Positions 38,144 through 46,717 of a stretch of DNA of 64,000 nucleotides are shown here, in pieces. Both the position numbers and the translations under genes were made by a program. The notes beneath the pieces are model-generated. The model was not told the DNA's origin. It worked only from the letters and a program-made list of their open reading frames with translations, and did not search any database. The stretch lies in contig JASDDH010000001.1 in the NCBI GenBank assembly GCA_030407505.1, positions 186,001 to 250,000 on the forward strand, read 5' to 3'. Source of the stretch: Planococcus sp. APC 4015. Its GTDB lineage: Bacteria; Actinomycetota; Actinomycetes; Actinomycetales; Microbacteriaceae. How positions within the stretch are numbered: the first letter of the stretch is position 1; each line of letters begins with the position of its first letter.

Positions 38144-40317
38144 CGCACGACGACCGCACACTCGACACCGTTGCCACCGGGTCGTACCACGACCCGCACA
38201 GCGTGCTGGGACTGCATCGCGGCACCGACGCCGCAGGTGACGACGAATGGACCGTACGGGCCCGACGACCGCTGGCGCAGAGCGTCACCGCCGTCTTCGC
38301 CGACGGCACCCGCGTTCCCCTCGAACACGTGCGGAGCGGCGTCTGGGAAGGCAGCCGCTCGGGTTCCGCCGGACGCTACGAGCTGTTCACGACTTACGAA
38401 GACGGTTCGGACTTCACCGCGGACGACCCGTACCGGCATGTCCCGTCGGTCGGCGAGCTCGACCTGCACCTCATCACCGAGGGGCGCCACGAAGAGCTGT
38501 GGCGGGTCCTGGGTTCGCATGTGCGGACGCTCGACGGATCGGCCGGAGTGTCGTTCGCAGTGTGGGCTCCCAACGCCCAGGCCGTGCGGGTCGTGGGCGA
38601 CTTCAACGGCTGGGACGGCCAGGGGCACTCGATGCGCTCCATGGGTGGCAGCGGGGTGTGGGAGATCTTCGTCCCGTCCGCGGGCCTCGGCACCGCCTAC
38701 AAGTACGAGCTGCTGACGCAGGACGGGCACTGGATCCTCAAGGCCGACCCGATGGCGCGGTTCGCCGAAGTGCCGCCGGGAACGGCATCCGTCGTCACGA
38801 AGGCCACGCACTCCTGGCAGGACGACGAGTGGATGACGGCCCGCGCGACCGCCACCCCGCTCTCGCAGCCGATGTCGATCTACGAGGTGCACCTCGGCTC
38901 ATGGCGCGTCGGACTGTCGTACCGTGACGCCGCCGACGCCCTGATCGACTACGTCACCTCCCAGGGCTTCACGCACATCGAGTTCATGCCGCTCGCCGAG
39001 CATCCGTTCGGCGGCTCGTGGGGCTACCAGGTCACGGGCTACTACGCCCCGACCAGCCGGTTCGGCGAGCCCGACGACCTGCGCTACCTCATCGACCGCA
39101 TCCACCAGGCCGGCATCGGCGTGATCATGGACTGGGTTCCCGGTCATTTCCCGAAGGATGCCTTCGCCCTGGCCCGCTTCGACGGCGCGGCGCTCTACGA
39201 GCACCCCGATCCGAACCGCGGCGAGCACAAGGACTGGGGCACGCTGATCTTCGACTACGGTCGCCGCGAGGTGCGCAACTTCCTCGTCGCGAACGCGCTG
39301 TACTGGTTCGAGGAGTTCCACGTCGACGGACTGCGCGTCGACGCGGTGGCCTCGATGCTGTACCTCGACTACTCCCGCGAAGCCGGCGAGTGGACCCCGA
39401 ACGTGCACGGTGGCCGCGAGAACCTCGAGGCGATCTCGTTCCTGCAGGAGGTCAACGCGACGGCGTACAAGCGGTACCCCGGCATCGCGATGATGGCCGA
39501 GGAGTCCACGAGCTTCCCGGGCGTCACGGCGCCCACGAGCCAGGCCGGCCTCGGCTTCGGCTTCAAGTGGAACATGGGCTGGATGAACGACTCGCTCCAG
39601 TACATCAAGCGCGACCCGATGTACCGATCGCACCACGAGGGCGAGCTCTCGTTCTCGTTCGTGTACGCCTTCACCGAGAATTTCGTCCTGCCGATCAGCC
39701 ACGACGAGGTCGTGCACGGCAAGGGCAGTCTGTTCGGGCGCATGCCCGGCGACCACTGGCAGAAGCTCGCCAACATGCGCGCCTTCCTGGCCTACATGTG
39801 GGGACACCCGGGCAAGCAGCTCCTGTTCATGGGTCAGGAGTTCGGCCAGATGTCCGAGTGGTCGGAGGGCCGTGAACTCGACTGGTGGATGCTGGACCAG
39901 CCGTCCCACGCGCAGCTCCAGTCGTTCGTCGCCTCGCTCAACCGCGCGTACACCGAGCACTCGGCGCTCTGGTCTCGTGAGAGCGACGGCGCCGCCTTCT
40001 CCCGACTGGGCGCTCCGAGCTGGAACCCGAACGTCATCGCCTTCGCCCGTCGCGACTTCCACGGCAACACGGTCGCCGTCGTCTGCAACTTCTCGGGCGT
40101 GCCCATCCACGGGCTCGAGCTGGATCTGCCCGAGACGGGTGTCTGGCACGAGTTCCTCAACTCCGACGCGCAGGAGTTCGGCGGATCAGGTGTCGGCAAC
40201 CACGGCGTCGTCCACGCCGGCGACGGTGGCCGGGCGTCGCTGACGGTTCCGCCGCTGGGAGTGCTCTGGCTGCGTCACGAGACGCAGGCGCACATCCCCT
40301 CACCCACGCAGGGCTAG
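38140..40317 (+). CDS. glgB: 1,4-alpha-glucan branching enzyme
   Basis: GH13 transglycosylase of 725 residues that creates alpha-1,6 branches in the glucan made by GlgE. Two N-terminal domains (branching-enzyme N1 and CBM48, the latter with VRVVGDFNGWDG) lead to the barrel: SIYEVHLGSW, GVIMDWVPGHF, nucleophile Asp in GLRVDAVASML, Glu in MMAEESTSFPG and LPISHDEVVHGK. It is coupled to glgE by a four-base overlap, matching Rv1327c-Rv1326c (from memory). It is convergent with the thioredoxin-TPR gene. Confidence 0.97.
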
Positions 40318-40336
40318 CCTTCGGGCGCTGGCCGCC

Positions 40337-41275
40337 TCAGAACAGCAGCGACGAGAGGCGGCCTCGAGCGCGGATGACGCGCGCGTCGTCGTCGCCGACG
40401 AGACCGAACAGCTCCAGCAGGCGCTCGCGCACGGGGCCGCGCTCGTCGGACGGCAGCGCGGCGAAGAGGTCGAGGAGGCGCTCGAAAGCGTCGTCGACGT
40501 GTCCTCCGGAGACGTCGAGGTCGGCCACGGCGAACTGTGCGGACGGATCGTGCGGAGCTGCCGCGGCAGCCGCACGCGCCGCCTGCAGGTCGAGTCCCTG
40601 GACGCGGTCGAGCAGCCGCACCTGGCTGAGCCCGGCGCGGGCGTCGGCGTCGCGCGGGCTCTCGGCGAGAGCCTTCTCGTACGCGGCGATCGCCCGGGGG
40701 TAGTCGCCCTCCTCGATCGCGGCATACGCCTCGGCGTGCAGCGGGGGAAGCGGAGGTTCGACCGGCTCGGCGGCGGGCTCTGCATCCGCGTCAGCGGGGA
40801 CGGCACCCGTCACACCCTGCTGCGCCGCGAGCTGCAGGAGCTGGGCGAAGACCTCGCGCACCTGCTGCTCGGGCACCGCGCCGGTGAACAGCGGCACGGG
40901 CTGCCCGCCCACGAGCGCGACGACCATGGGGATGGACTGCGCGCGGAACGCCTGCGCGAGCTGCGGATTGGCGTCGACGTCGACCTTGGCGAGCACGAGG
41001 CGGCCCGCCAGCTCGGTGACGACCTTCTCGAGCACCGGGCTGAGCTGCTTGCACGGCCCGCACCATTCGGCCCACAGGTCGATGACGACGGGAACCGTGC
41101 GCGAGAGTTCGAGAACCTGCGGGAACGTCTCGTCGGTGACGTCGAAGACCAGCGACGGCCCGGAGCCGGGCTCTCCCGCGGGCGCGGAAGGCGCGGCCGG
41201 GGCGACCGGACGGTTGCGCAGGGACGACAGGTCGACGGCGCCGCGCAGTGCGGCGGCCGGGGTGGGAGTGCTCAA
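40337..41275 (-). CDS. Thioredoxin-fold protein with TPR-like C-terminus (CnoX/YbbN-like)
   Basis: Protein of 312 residues. A Pro/Ala-rich N-terminus is followed by a thioredoxin domain (about 45-150) with the intact redox motif WAEWCGPCKQL and the cis-proline SIPMVV. A helical TPR-like domain then runs to the end (LHAEAYAAIEEGDYPRAIAA and repeats). This is the arrangement of the E. coli chaperone-redoxin CnoX, but with CxxC kept. The only start that fits is TTG 41275, which overlaps the stop of the upstream gene (TTGA). A thioredoxin gene near glgB is also seen in M. tuberculosis (Rv1324, from memory). Confidence 0.87.
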   Translation of the reverse strand: MSTPTPAAALRGAVDLSSLRNRPVAPAAPSAPAGEPGSGPSLVFDVTDETFPQVLELSRTVPVVIDLWAEWCGPCKQLSPVLEKVVTELAGRLVLAKVDVDANPQLAQAFRAQSIPMVVALVGGQPVPLFTGAVPEQQVREVFAQLLQLAAQQGVTGAVPADADAEPAAEPVEPPLPPLHAEAYAAIEEGDYPRAIAAYEKALAESPRDADARAGLSQVRLLDRVQGLDLQAARAAAAAAPHDPSAQFAVADLDVSGGHVDDAFERLLDLFAALPSDERGPVRERLLELFGLVGDDDARVIRARGRLSSLLF

Positions 41276-43146
41276 CTGATCACCTTCGCGTCGAGGATGG
41301 CGGAACCGTAGCCGAGGAGTCGGATCTTCTCGGTCGATCCCTGGCCGGGAACATAGAAGAACAGCTGGTCGCCGTACGTGGTCGTGAAACCGGTGGAGGA
41401 CTGCTCGGCGCCCGAGAGGGTCTTGACCGTGGGATTGGTCTCGAGCTTGATGACCGCGTCGGAGTTCGTCGGCTTGACCGTGTCGACCTCGTTGATCGTG
41501 ATCGCGACGATGGCGCCGCTCTCGAGCGTCGCGATCGCGAACGGATCCTGCGCTCCCGGAACGGCCTGGAACGTGAGGCTGCCGGTATTGGTCGCCGTCT
41601 GGTTGAAGGTGTCGAGGCGTGATTGGCGATCCGCCGCGATGCTGGATCGGAACTGGTCGCCGTCGGCCTCGAACAGGCCCGCGTAGCGGCTCGTGTCGCC
41701 GTAGTCGACGATGTCGGCGTAGGCGGTGGCCAGTTGCTCGGGCGGCATGATCAGGAACGGCGAGTCGGGCTGCACCTGCGGCGCTCCGACGTACTCGGCT
41801 GCGAGATCGGGCATCAGGGTGTCGGCCTCGAGGCTCGCCTGATACGAGAGCTTGTAGGGCGACCATGCATCGGCCTGCGTGATGATCATGATGCTCGACG
41901 TGTTCGATTCGGCGTCGTCGACGACGGCCATCACCGACCGGGGCCATTCGTCGTACGCCTGCGGCAGGACGAGCGCCAGCGGCTTCGCGGGGATCGCCGA
42001 CGGCACCGGGTAGTCGGCGATCGCGCCCCGCAGCTTGTAGTTGGTCTCGCGAGCGGCCAGCACCGCCCCTTCGAGGCGCGTCGCGGCGAGGGTGGGATCC
42101 ATCGCGGCATCCGCCTCGGCCGAGGTCTCGGCGATGCGGGCGAGGATGCGCTCGGCCTGGGCCTTCGTGACGGCGGGTGCCTGCTGTCCTTCGGGGATGA
42201 TCACGCTCGCGCTGGGCGAGGGCGATGCCGAGTCCAGTGTCTGCGGCCACGAGTCGGCGGAGCAGCCGGCGAAGAGGAGCGCCGACACCGCGACGGCGGG
42301 AACGATCGCGAATGCGCGTCTGCCCCGGTCGAGCGAGCGCCGCGTCGGTGCCGCCGAGATGACGCCCTTGTCGGACTGCTCGACGGCGAGGTCGATGGGT
42401 TCGGTGACGGCGAGCGGCAGGCCCTTGCGGCGGGGCCCGCGCGAACGGCGTACGTGCCGGATGCCGAGGATGTACAGGAACACGCCGAACGCGAGCACGA
42501 CGCCACCGGCGACGATGAGCGGACCCGCCCACGGTGTGCTGTTGTCGATCGACCACGTGATGGAGAGCTCAGCCGGCGCGGGAGCCGTGCCGTCGGTCGC
42601 GACCAGCACGCTCATCTCGGCCGGGAGCTGGAAGGGCGCGACCAGCACGTCGGTCTGCTGGAACTCGTCGAGCCACAGGTCCGACCCGACCGGGCTGCGG
42701 GCGGGCTCGGCCGCCTCATCTGCCGTGGCATCCGGAGCAGGCGTCGTCGCGGCGGGGTCGGCCTCAGGAGCCTCGGGCTCGACCAGCGTGGTCTGGGCGA
42801 CGCCGTCCTCCAGCGTCACGCTGTTGTAGGTCGTGTCGGAGAGCCAGGCGCGCATGTCGGCGGTGCGGCCGTACGCCGCGAAGATCTCGCCGTCGGCCTC
42901 TGCGCGCACCGTCTGCGTACCCGGGAGCGAGCCCAGGACGGCGCCGTCGACCAAGAGGTAGGGAGCGTCTTCTTGGACCGAGACCGAGGTCTCGGTCGTG
43001 TCGGGGCCCTGGAAGACGGTGCGCTGGGCGATGCCCGCACCGATCAGCACGGCGGCGAGGACGAATGCCGCTACGGCCCACACGAAACGCACGAAGTAAC
43101 CTCTCCCCGGTCCGCCAGACGGCGCGGCGAACCATCGATCCGACAT
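41272..43146 (-). CDS. Large membrane-anchored protein with internal lipoprotein-like segment, 624 aa
   Basis: Unrecognised function; possibly the family catalogued as DUF8094. Membrane segments lie at about 20-40 and 208-228, with a Pro/Ala/Asp-rich extracytoplasmic region between them and a basic cytosolic stretch (RRSRGPRRKG) after. At 270-295 comes a sequence that looks exactly like a lipoprotein signal: a basic n-region, a hydrophobic run and LLFAGC with Cys295. A 330-residue extracytoplasmic domain follows (Ser/Pro linker, then mixed alpha-beta). There is no usable internal start codon between residues 229 and 280, so this is one long protein. It is coupled to the downstream thioredoxin-TPR gene. 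Confidence 0.82.
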   Translation of the reverse strand: MSDRWFAAPSGGPGRGYFVRFVWAVAAFVLAAVLIGAGIAQRTVFQGPDTTETSVSVQEDAPYLLVDGAVLGSLPGTQTVRAEADGEIFAAYGRTADMRAWLSDTTYNSVTLEDGVAQTTLVEPEAPEADPAATTPAPDATADEAAEPARSPVGSDLWLDEFQQTDVLVAPFQLPAEMSVLVATDGTAPAPAELSITWSIDNSTPWAGPLIVAGGVVLAFGVFLYILGIRHVRRSRGPRRKGLPLAVTEPIDLAVEQSDKGVISAAPTRRSLDRGRRAFAIVPAVAVSALLFAGCSADSWPQTLDSASPSPSASVIIPEGQQAPAVTKAQAERILARIAETSAEADAAMDPTLAATRLEGAVLAARETNYKLRGAIADYPVPSAIPAKPLALVLPQAYDEWPRSVMAVVDDAESNTSSIMIITQADAWSPYKLSYQASLEADTLMPDLAAEYVGAPQVQPDSPFLIMPPEQLATAYADIVDYGDTSRYAGLFEADGDQFRSSIAADRQSRLDTFNQTATNTGSLTFQAVPGAQDPFAIATLESGAIVAITINEVDTVKPTNSDAVIKLETNPTVKTLSGAEQSSTGFTTTYGDQLFFYVPGQGSTEKIRLLGYGSAILDAKVIS

Positions 43147-43265
43147 ATCAGCCTAGCGACAAGCGGCTGTGCGTCGCCCGAGAGGGCGCCAATGCCCGGA
43201 AGGGCGCGCCGTACTGAGTATTCTGAGCGAATCGATCGGCGTTCCGCCGGGATTGGCGGAGGCCC

Positions 43266-44336
43266 GTGAAGTTGCACAGCCCGTTTCGCACGGCTCTGGT
43301 CGCCACCCTCGGCGTCGGTCTCGGACTCATGCTCATCGGCAGCATCGAGAGCCTCTCGACGATCCTCCTGTACGTCGGCACGGCACTGTTCCTGTCGCTC
43401 GGCCTCGACCCCATCGTGCGGTGGATCGAGCGACGCGGACTCCCCCGCTGGGCGGCCGTGCTCATCACGATCCTCGCCGTGCTCGCCGCGTTCGCGGGGA
43501 TCATCCTGATGATCGTGCCGATCATCGTGGCCCAGGTCTCGCAGCTCATCGCCACCGTCCAGTCCCTGTTCGACACGGGGACGTGGGCCCCGGTCGACGA
43601 CCTCCGCCAGTGGCTCAAGGACACCTTCCCCCTCCTCCTGGTCGACGACGTCTTCACGTACATCCAGGAGTGGCTCGCGACGTTGGACTACGGAGCGATC
43701 GGCGGCTCGATCGGCGAGAGCCTGCTCGTGATCGGCGGGGCGATCCTGGCGGGACTCGCCGGCGCCTTCATCGTCCTCATCCTCACGATCTACTTCACGG
43801 CGTCCACCCCGAGCCTCAAGCGCGCGGTCTACCAGCTCGTGCCGGCATCCAAGCGGGAGCGGTTCATCGACATCGGCGAGCAGATCACCGCGTCCGTCGG
43901 CTTCTTCGTCATCGGTCAGCTGACCCTCGGTGTCACCAACGGCGTGCTGAGCTTCATCTTCCTGAGCATCATCCAGGCGCCGTTCGCCGCGGTGCTCGCC
44001 GTCATCGCGTTCTTCGGGTCGATCATCCCGCTCGTGGGAACGCTCACCGGATCGACGATCATCGTGCTGACGTGCCTGATCCCGGGCCTCGGTTCGCCTC
44101 AGACGGCGTTGGTCGCGGCGATCTACTACCTGATCTACATGCAGATCGAGGCGTACATCCTCTCGCCGCGCATCATGAGCCGGGCGGTGTCGGTGCCCGG
44201 CGCCGTCGTGGTGATCGCCGCCCTCGCGGGCGGCTCGCTCCTCGGCCTGCTCGGCGCGCTCGTGGCGATCCCGGTCGCTGCGAGCATCCTGATCATCTAC
44301 CGGCAGGTCGTCATCCCGCGGATGAACGAGCGGTAG
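43266..44336 (+). CDS. AI-2E-family (YdiK/PerM-like) transporter
   Basis: Membrane protein of 356 residues with about eight hydrophobic helices: two pairs near the start (LIGSIESLSTILLYVGTALF) and a cluster after residue 210. A conserved loop containing VRWIERRGLPRWAAVLIT matches the family. The central soluble segment around 95-145 and the GSTIIVLTCLIPG region are typical. Members export autoinducer-2 or act as Na+/H+ antiporters; substrate cannot be read here. GTG start with GGAGG six bases upstream. Its stop abuts the convergent hydrolase. Confidence 0.88.
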   Translation: MKLHSPFRTALVATLGVGLGLMLIGSIESLSTILLYVGTALFLSLGLDPIVRWIERRGLPRWAAVLITILAVLAAFAGIILMIVPIIVAQVSQLIATVQSLFDTGTWAPVDDLRQWLKDTFPLLLVDDVFTYIQEWLATLDYGAIGGSIGESLLVIGGAILAGLAGAFIVLILTIYFTASTPSLKRAVYQLVPASKRERFIDIGEQITASVGFFVIGQLTLGVTNGVLSFIFLSIIQAPFAAVLAVIAFFGSIIPLVGTLTGSTIIVLTCLIPGLGSPQTALVAAIYYLIYMQIEAYILSPRIMSRAVSVPGAVVVIAALAGGSLLGLLGALVAIPVAASILIIYRQVVIPRMNER

Positions 44337-45056
44337 TCAGACCTCGGGGCCGTCCCACACATCGGGAAGCGGAAGCGCGTCGGGGTTCACCGCGGCGACG
44401 ATCTCGGTGAGCACACGGCGGGTCTGGTTCTCGCCGACCCACAGGTGCTTGCCGCCCTCGACGGGGATGAGCACGGCGTCGGGAACGCCGGCGAATCGGG
44501 CCGCCGCGGCATCCGGTCTCAGATAGTCGTCGAGCTCGGGGATCAGGGCGATCAGACGACGAGGATCGCCCGACCACGCCGCGACCTCGTCGGGCGTCGC
44601 ACGGTGCAGCGGCGGCGAGAGCAGGATCGCGCCCTCGACATCGTGATCACGGCCGTACTTGAGTGCCAGCTCGGTTCCGAAGGACCACCCGACGAGCCAC
44701 GGACGCGGCAGCCCCCGGTCGGTCACGAAGCGCATCGCCGCGGCGACGTCGAACGCCTCTGCGGCGCCGCCGTCGAAGGTGCCGTCGCTCGTGCCCCTGG
44801 TCGACGTCGTGCCCCGGGTGTTGAACCGCAGGACGGCGAGATCGGCCAGAGCGGGGAGCCGCCCGGCCGCCTTGCGCAGGATGTGCGAGTCCATGAATCC
44901 GCCGGCGGTCGGCAGCGGATGCAGGGTCACGAGCGTCGCGACGGGATCCTTCTCGAGCGGCAGGGCCAGCTCACCGACGAGGGTGAGTCCGTCGAGGGTC
45001 TCGAGCTCGATGTCCTCCCGGCGGGCGGGGAGCAGAACGGGTCCACGGATCTCCAT
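44337..45056 (-). CDS. Alpha/beta hydrolase
   Basis: Soluble hydrolase of 239 residues. The nucleophile elbow is GWSFGTELAL (Ser in G-W-S-F-G); an oxyanion HP motif is in LVTLHPLPTAGG; the catalytic His is probably in GGKHLWVGE and an acid in LIPELDDYL or nearby. It resembles the dienelactone hydrolase-like/KANL3-type esterases of Actinobacteria; substrate unknown. Two bases separate its ATG from the stop of the small Cys/His protein gene, so they form one unit. Confidence 0.87.
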   Translation of the reverse strand: MEIRGPVLLPARREDIELETLDGLTLVGELALPLEKDPVATLVTLHPLPTAGGFMDSHILRKAAGRLPALADLAVLRFNTRGTTSTRGTSDGTFDGGAAEAFDVAAAMRFVTDRGLPRPWLVGWSFGTELALKYGRDHDVEGAILLSPPLHRATPDEVAAWSGDPRRLIALIPELDDYLRPDAAAARFAGVPDAVLIPVEGGKHLWVGENQTRRVLTEIVAAVNPDALPLPDVWDGPEV

Positions 45057-45057
45057 G

Positions 45058-45345
45058 TCAGCTGATCCTCCAGCAGGATTCATGCCAGTGACGGCGGGCG
45101 GCGAGGTCGGCGGTGTCGCCCAGCACTCCGTCTGCGCGCCAGGTGACGACGTGGGCGACCCCGACCCCCACCTCGCGGCCGCAGCCCGGGCAGGTGTAGG
45201 CCTTCACCGCTTGGACGCTCGAGACCGGTTGCACCGTCCACTGCGTCCCCCGGCGGACCTCGACGCGCTTCCAGCCGGCGAGGAGCCGATCGAAGGACTC
45301 GTCGCTGTGGGAGCCGTCGCGGCGACGGCGGGATGACCTGGGCAT
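45058..45345 (-). CDS. Small Cys/His protein, possible zinc-binding treble clef, 95 aa
   Basis: Conserved-looking protein of 95 residues with an Arg/Ser-rich start. It has CPGCG (Cys52, Cys55), His65 in VAHVVTW and HWHESCW (His86, His88, Cys91) near the end. The spacing fits an HNH-like or treble-clef zinc site, but no nuclease catalytic set is certain. Its product may bind nucleic acid. It lies directly upstream of the hydrolase gene and 10 bases after the transglycosylase gene on the same strand. Confidence 0.75.
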   Translation of the reverse strand: MPRSSRRRRDGSHSDESFDRLLAGWKRVEVRRGTQWTVQPVSSVQAVKAYTCPGCGREVGVGVAHVVTWRADGVLGDTADLAARRHWHESCWRIS

Positions 45346-45355
45346 CGGAGAGCGG

Positions 45356-46078
45356 CTACCACCAGTGGTTGGAGGTCCAGAAGGCGTAGGCGCCGGCCCA
45401 GCTTCCGTACCGCCCGTTGGCGTAGCCGTTGGCCCACGTGAGGTTCACGACGGGGTCGTAGGCGTTGGGCAGCTTGCTGCAGGGGTAGACCTGCACGAGA
45501 CCGCACGCGCCCGACGAGCGGTTCGTCGCGTTGGGGTTCCAGCCGCTTTCCTTGCTGATGATGTAGTCGACGTAGCCCCAGTCCGACTCGGGGATGCCCG
45601 CCGCCGACATCCACTCGGCGGGGGAACCGCCGCCGCTGTACGGAGCGGGAGCTGCGCGGGGTGCGGTCGCACCCGTCGCGGCCTTCGCCTTGGCGGTGGG
45701 CGTCGGAGTCGGAGTGGGCTTCGGTGTGACGTACACCGAGTAGCTGTCGCGACCGAGGTCGAGCAGACCTTCGGCTTCGGCGGCACCACCCGTCATCGCA
45801 CCCTGATAGGTCTGCACGTGCTCGAGGGAGCTGGCGAACAGCGACTCGCGCTCCTGCGCGTTGGCTTCCGAGATCGCCATGCCCGTCGGCCCGGCGTAGG
45901 CGGCGACGAACCCGACCGCGGCGAAGGCGGCGAAGACGCCGAGCACTCCTCTGCGACGCGACCACCGGGTGGCCGAGGCGCGACCCGTGCGCGGGGGCGG
46001 AGGGGTGACATTCTCGAGCGGCACGACATCGGACCGGCGCGAGCGCCGTACGGGAGTCATGTCGTTGCCGGGAGTCAC
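45356..46078 (-). CDS. Secreted transglycosylase-like protein
   Basis: Envelope protein of 240 residues predicted to cleave peptidoglycan glycan strands. A cytosolic basic N-terminus and one membrane segment (about 44-62) are followed by a short helical region, a Thr-Pro repeat linker (KPTPTPTPTAK, 120-130) and an SLT-like domain. The likely catalytic Glu177 is in IISKESGWNPNA, and ACGLVQVYPCSK holds a probable disulfide. This domain resembles the small lysozyme-like domains of Actinobacteria. The start is GTG 46078 or ATG 46060. Confidence 0.85.
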   Translation of the reverse strand: MTPGNDMTPVRRSRRSDVVPLENVTPPPPRTGRASATRWSRRRGVLGVFAAFAAVGFVAAYAGPTGMAISEANAQERESLFASSLEHVQTYQGAMTGGAAEAEGLLDLGRDSYSVYVTPKPTPTPTPTAKAKAATGATAPRAAPAPYSGGGSPAEWMSAAGIPESDWGYVDYIISKESGWNPNATNRSSGACGLVQVYPCSKLPNAYDPVVNLTWANGYANGRYGSWAGAYAFWTSNHWW

Positions 46079-46150
46079 AGTGGGCCCGAGTCTACCGACC
46101 GGTCACGGCGGATGCCATCCGGGCCGATCCGGCGCTCGATGAGCGTTCTC

Positions 46151-46717
46151 TCACGTGACGGCGAGCATGACCTCGACGACGGCGTCGAGCACGGCATCCA
46201 CCTGCACTTCGCGGTAGCCGCCGCGCTGCATCCGGAATGCGACGGACCGCACCTGCTCGGGCGTCACCGCCTCGCCGGTCTCGAGGTACCGCGCGATCTT
46301 GTCGGCGACGATGTCGACCTCGTCGATGCGGTAGCCGTAGCGCAGTGAGCTCACCGTCGCGAAGCGGCGGCCACGGGGGCGCGACAGTCGGTCCAGCACC
46401 ACCTGCGCGGTCTCGCGGGCGTGGTCGACCCAGAGTTCGGCGCCGACCCGCGCCACCGCCTCTTCGCGCTCGCGCGTGGCGAAGGCGTCTTCGATGCGGC
46501 CGAGAGCGGTGTCGACGGCGGCGATCGAGTAGCCGTGACGAACGAGCGGGAACGCCACCTGGCGCACCTCCGCCGCGGTCACGACGTCGTCGTCGCCGGC
46601 TTCGAACGAGCGTCGTGCACGGGCCAGGAAGGCGTCCACGGCGCGCTTCTCATAGCCCTTCGTGCGTCCACGCGCCTGGGGGAAGGCGGGTGCAGCGGTC
46701 TCTGTCGTCGTCATCAT
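46151..46717 (-). CDS. DivIVA-repeat protein
   Basis: Protein of 188 residues composed of four copies of a unit with the core GY-x4-VD. They are GYEKRAVD (21-28), GYSIAAVD (62-69), GYRIDEVD (128-135) and GYREVQVD (167-174), each followed by a helix of the FL-x3-E type. This is the membrane-sensing N-terminal motif of DivIVA/Wag31, here without the long coiled coil. A role at poles or septa is inferred from family. The ATG overlaps the cdsA stop, linking it to phospholipid synthesis. Confidence 0.85.
   Translation of the reverse strand: MMTTTETAAPAFPQARGRTKGYEKRAVDAFLARARRSFEAGDDDVVTAAEVRQVAFPLVRHGYSIAAVDTALGRIEDAFATREREEAVARVGAELWVDHARETAQVVLDRLSRPRGRRFATVSSLRYGYRIDEVDIVADKIARYLETGEAVTPEQVRSVAFRMQRGGYREVQVDAVLDAVVEVMLAVT

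Noticed and set aside
43150..43155. TAGGCT as a leaderless -10 box for the 624-aa gene
   Set aside because: Only three bases separate it from the ATG, which would put the transcription start inside the coding sequence; it does not match the 6-8 base pattern.
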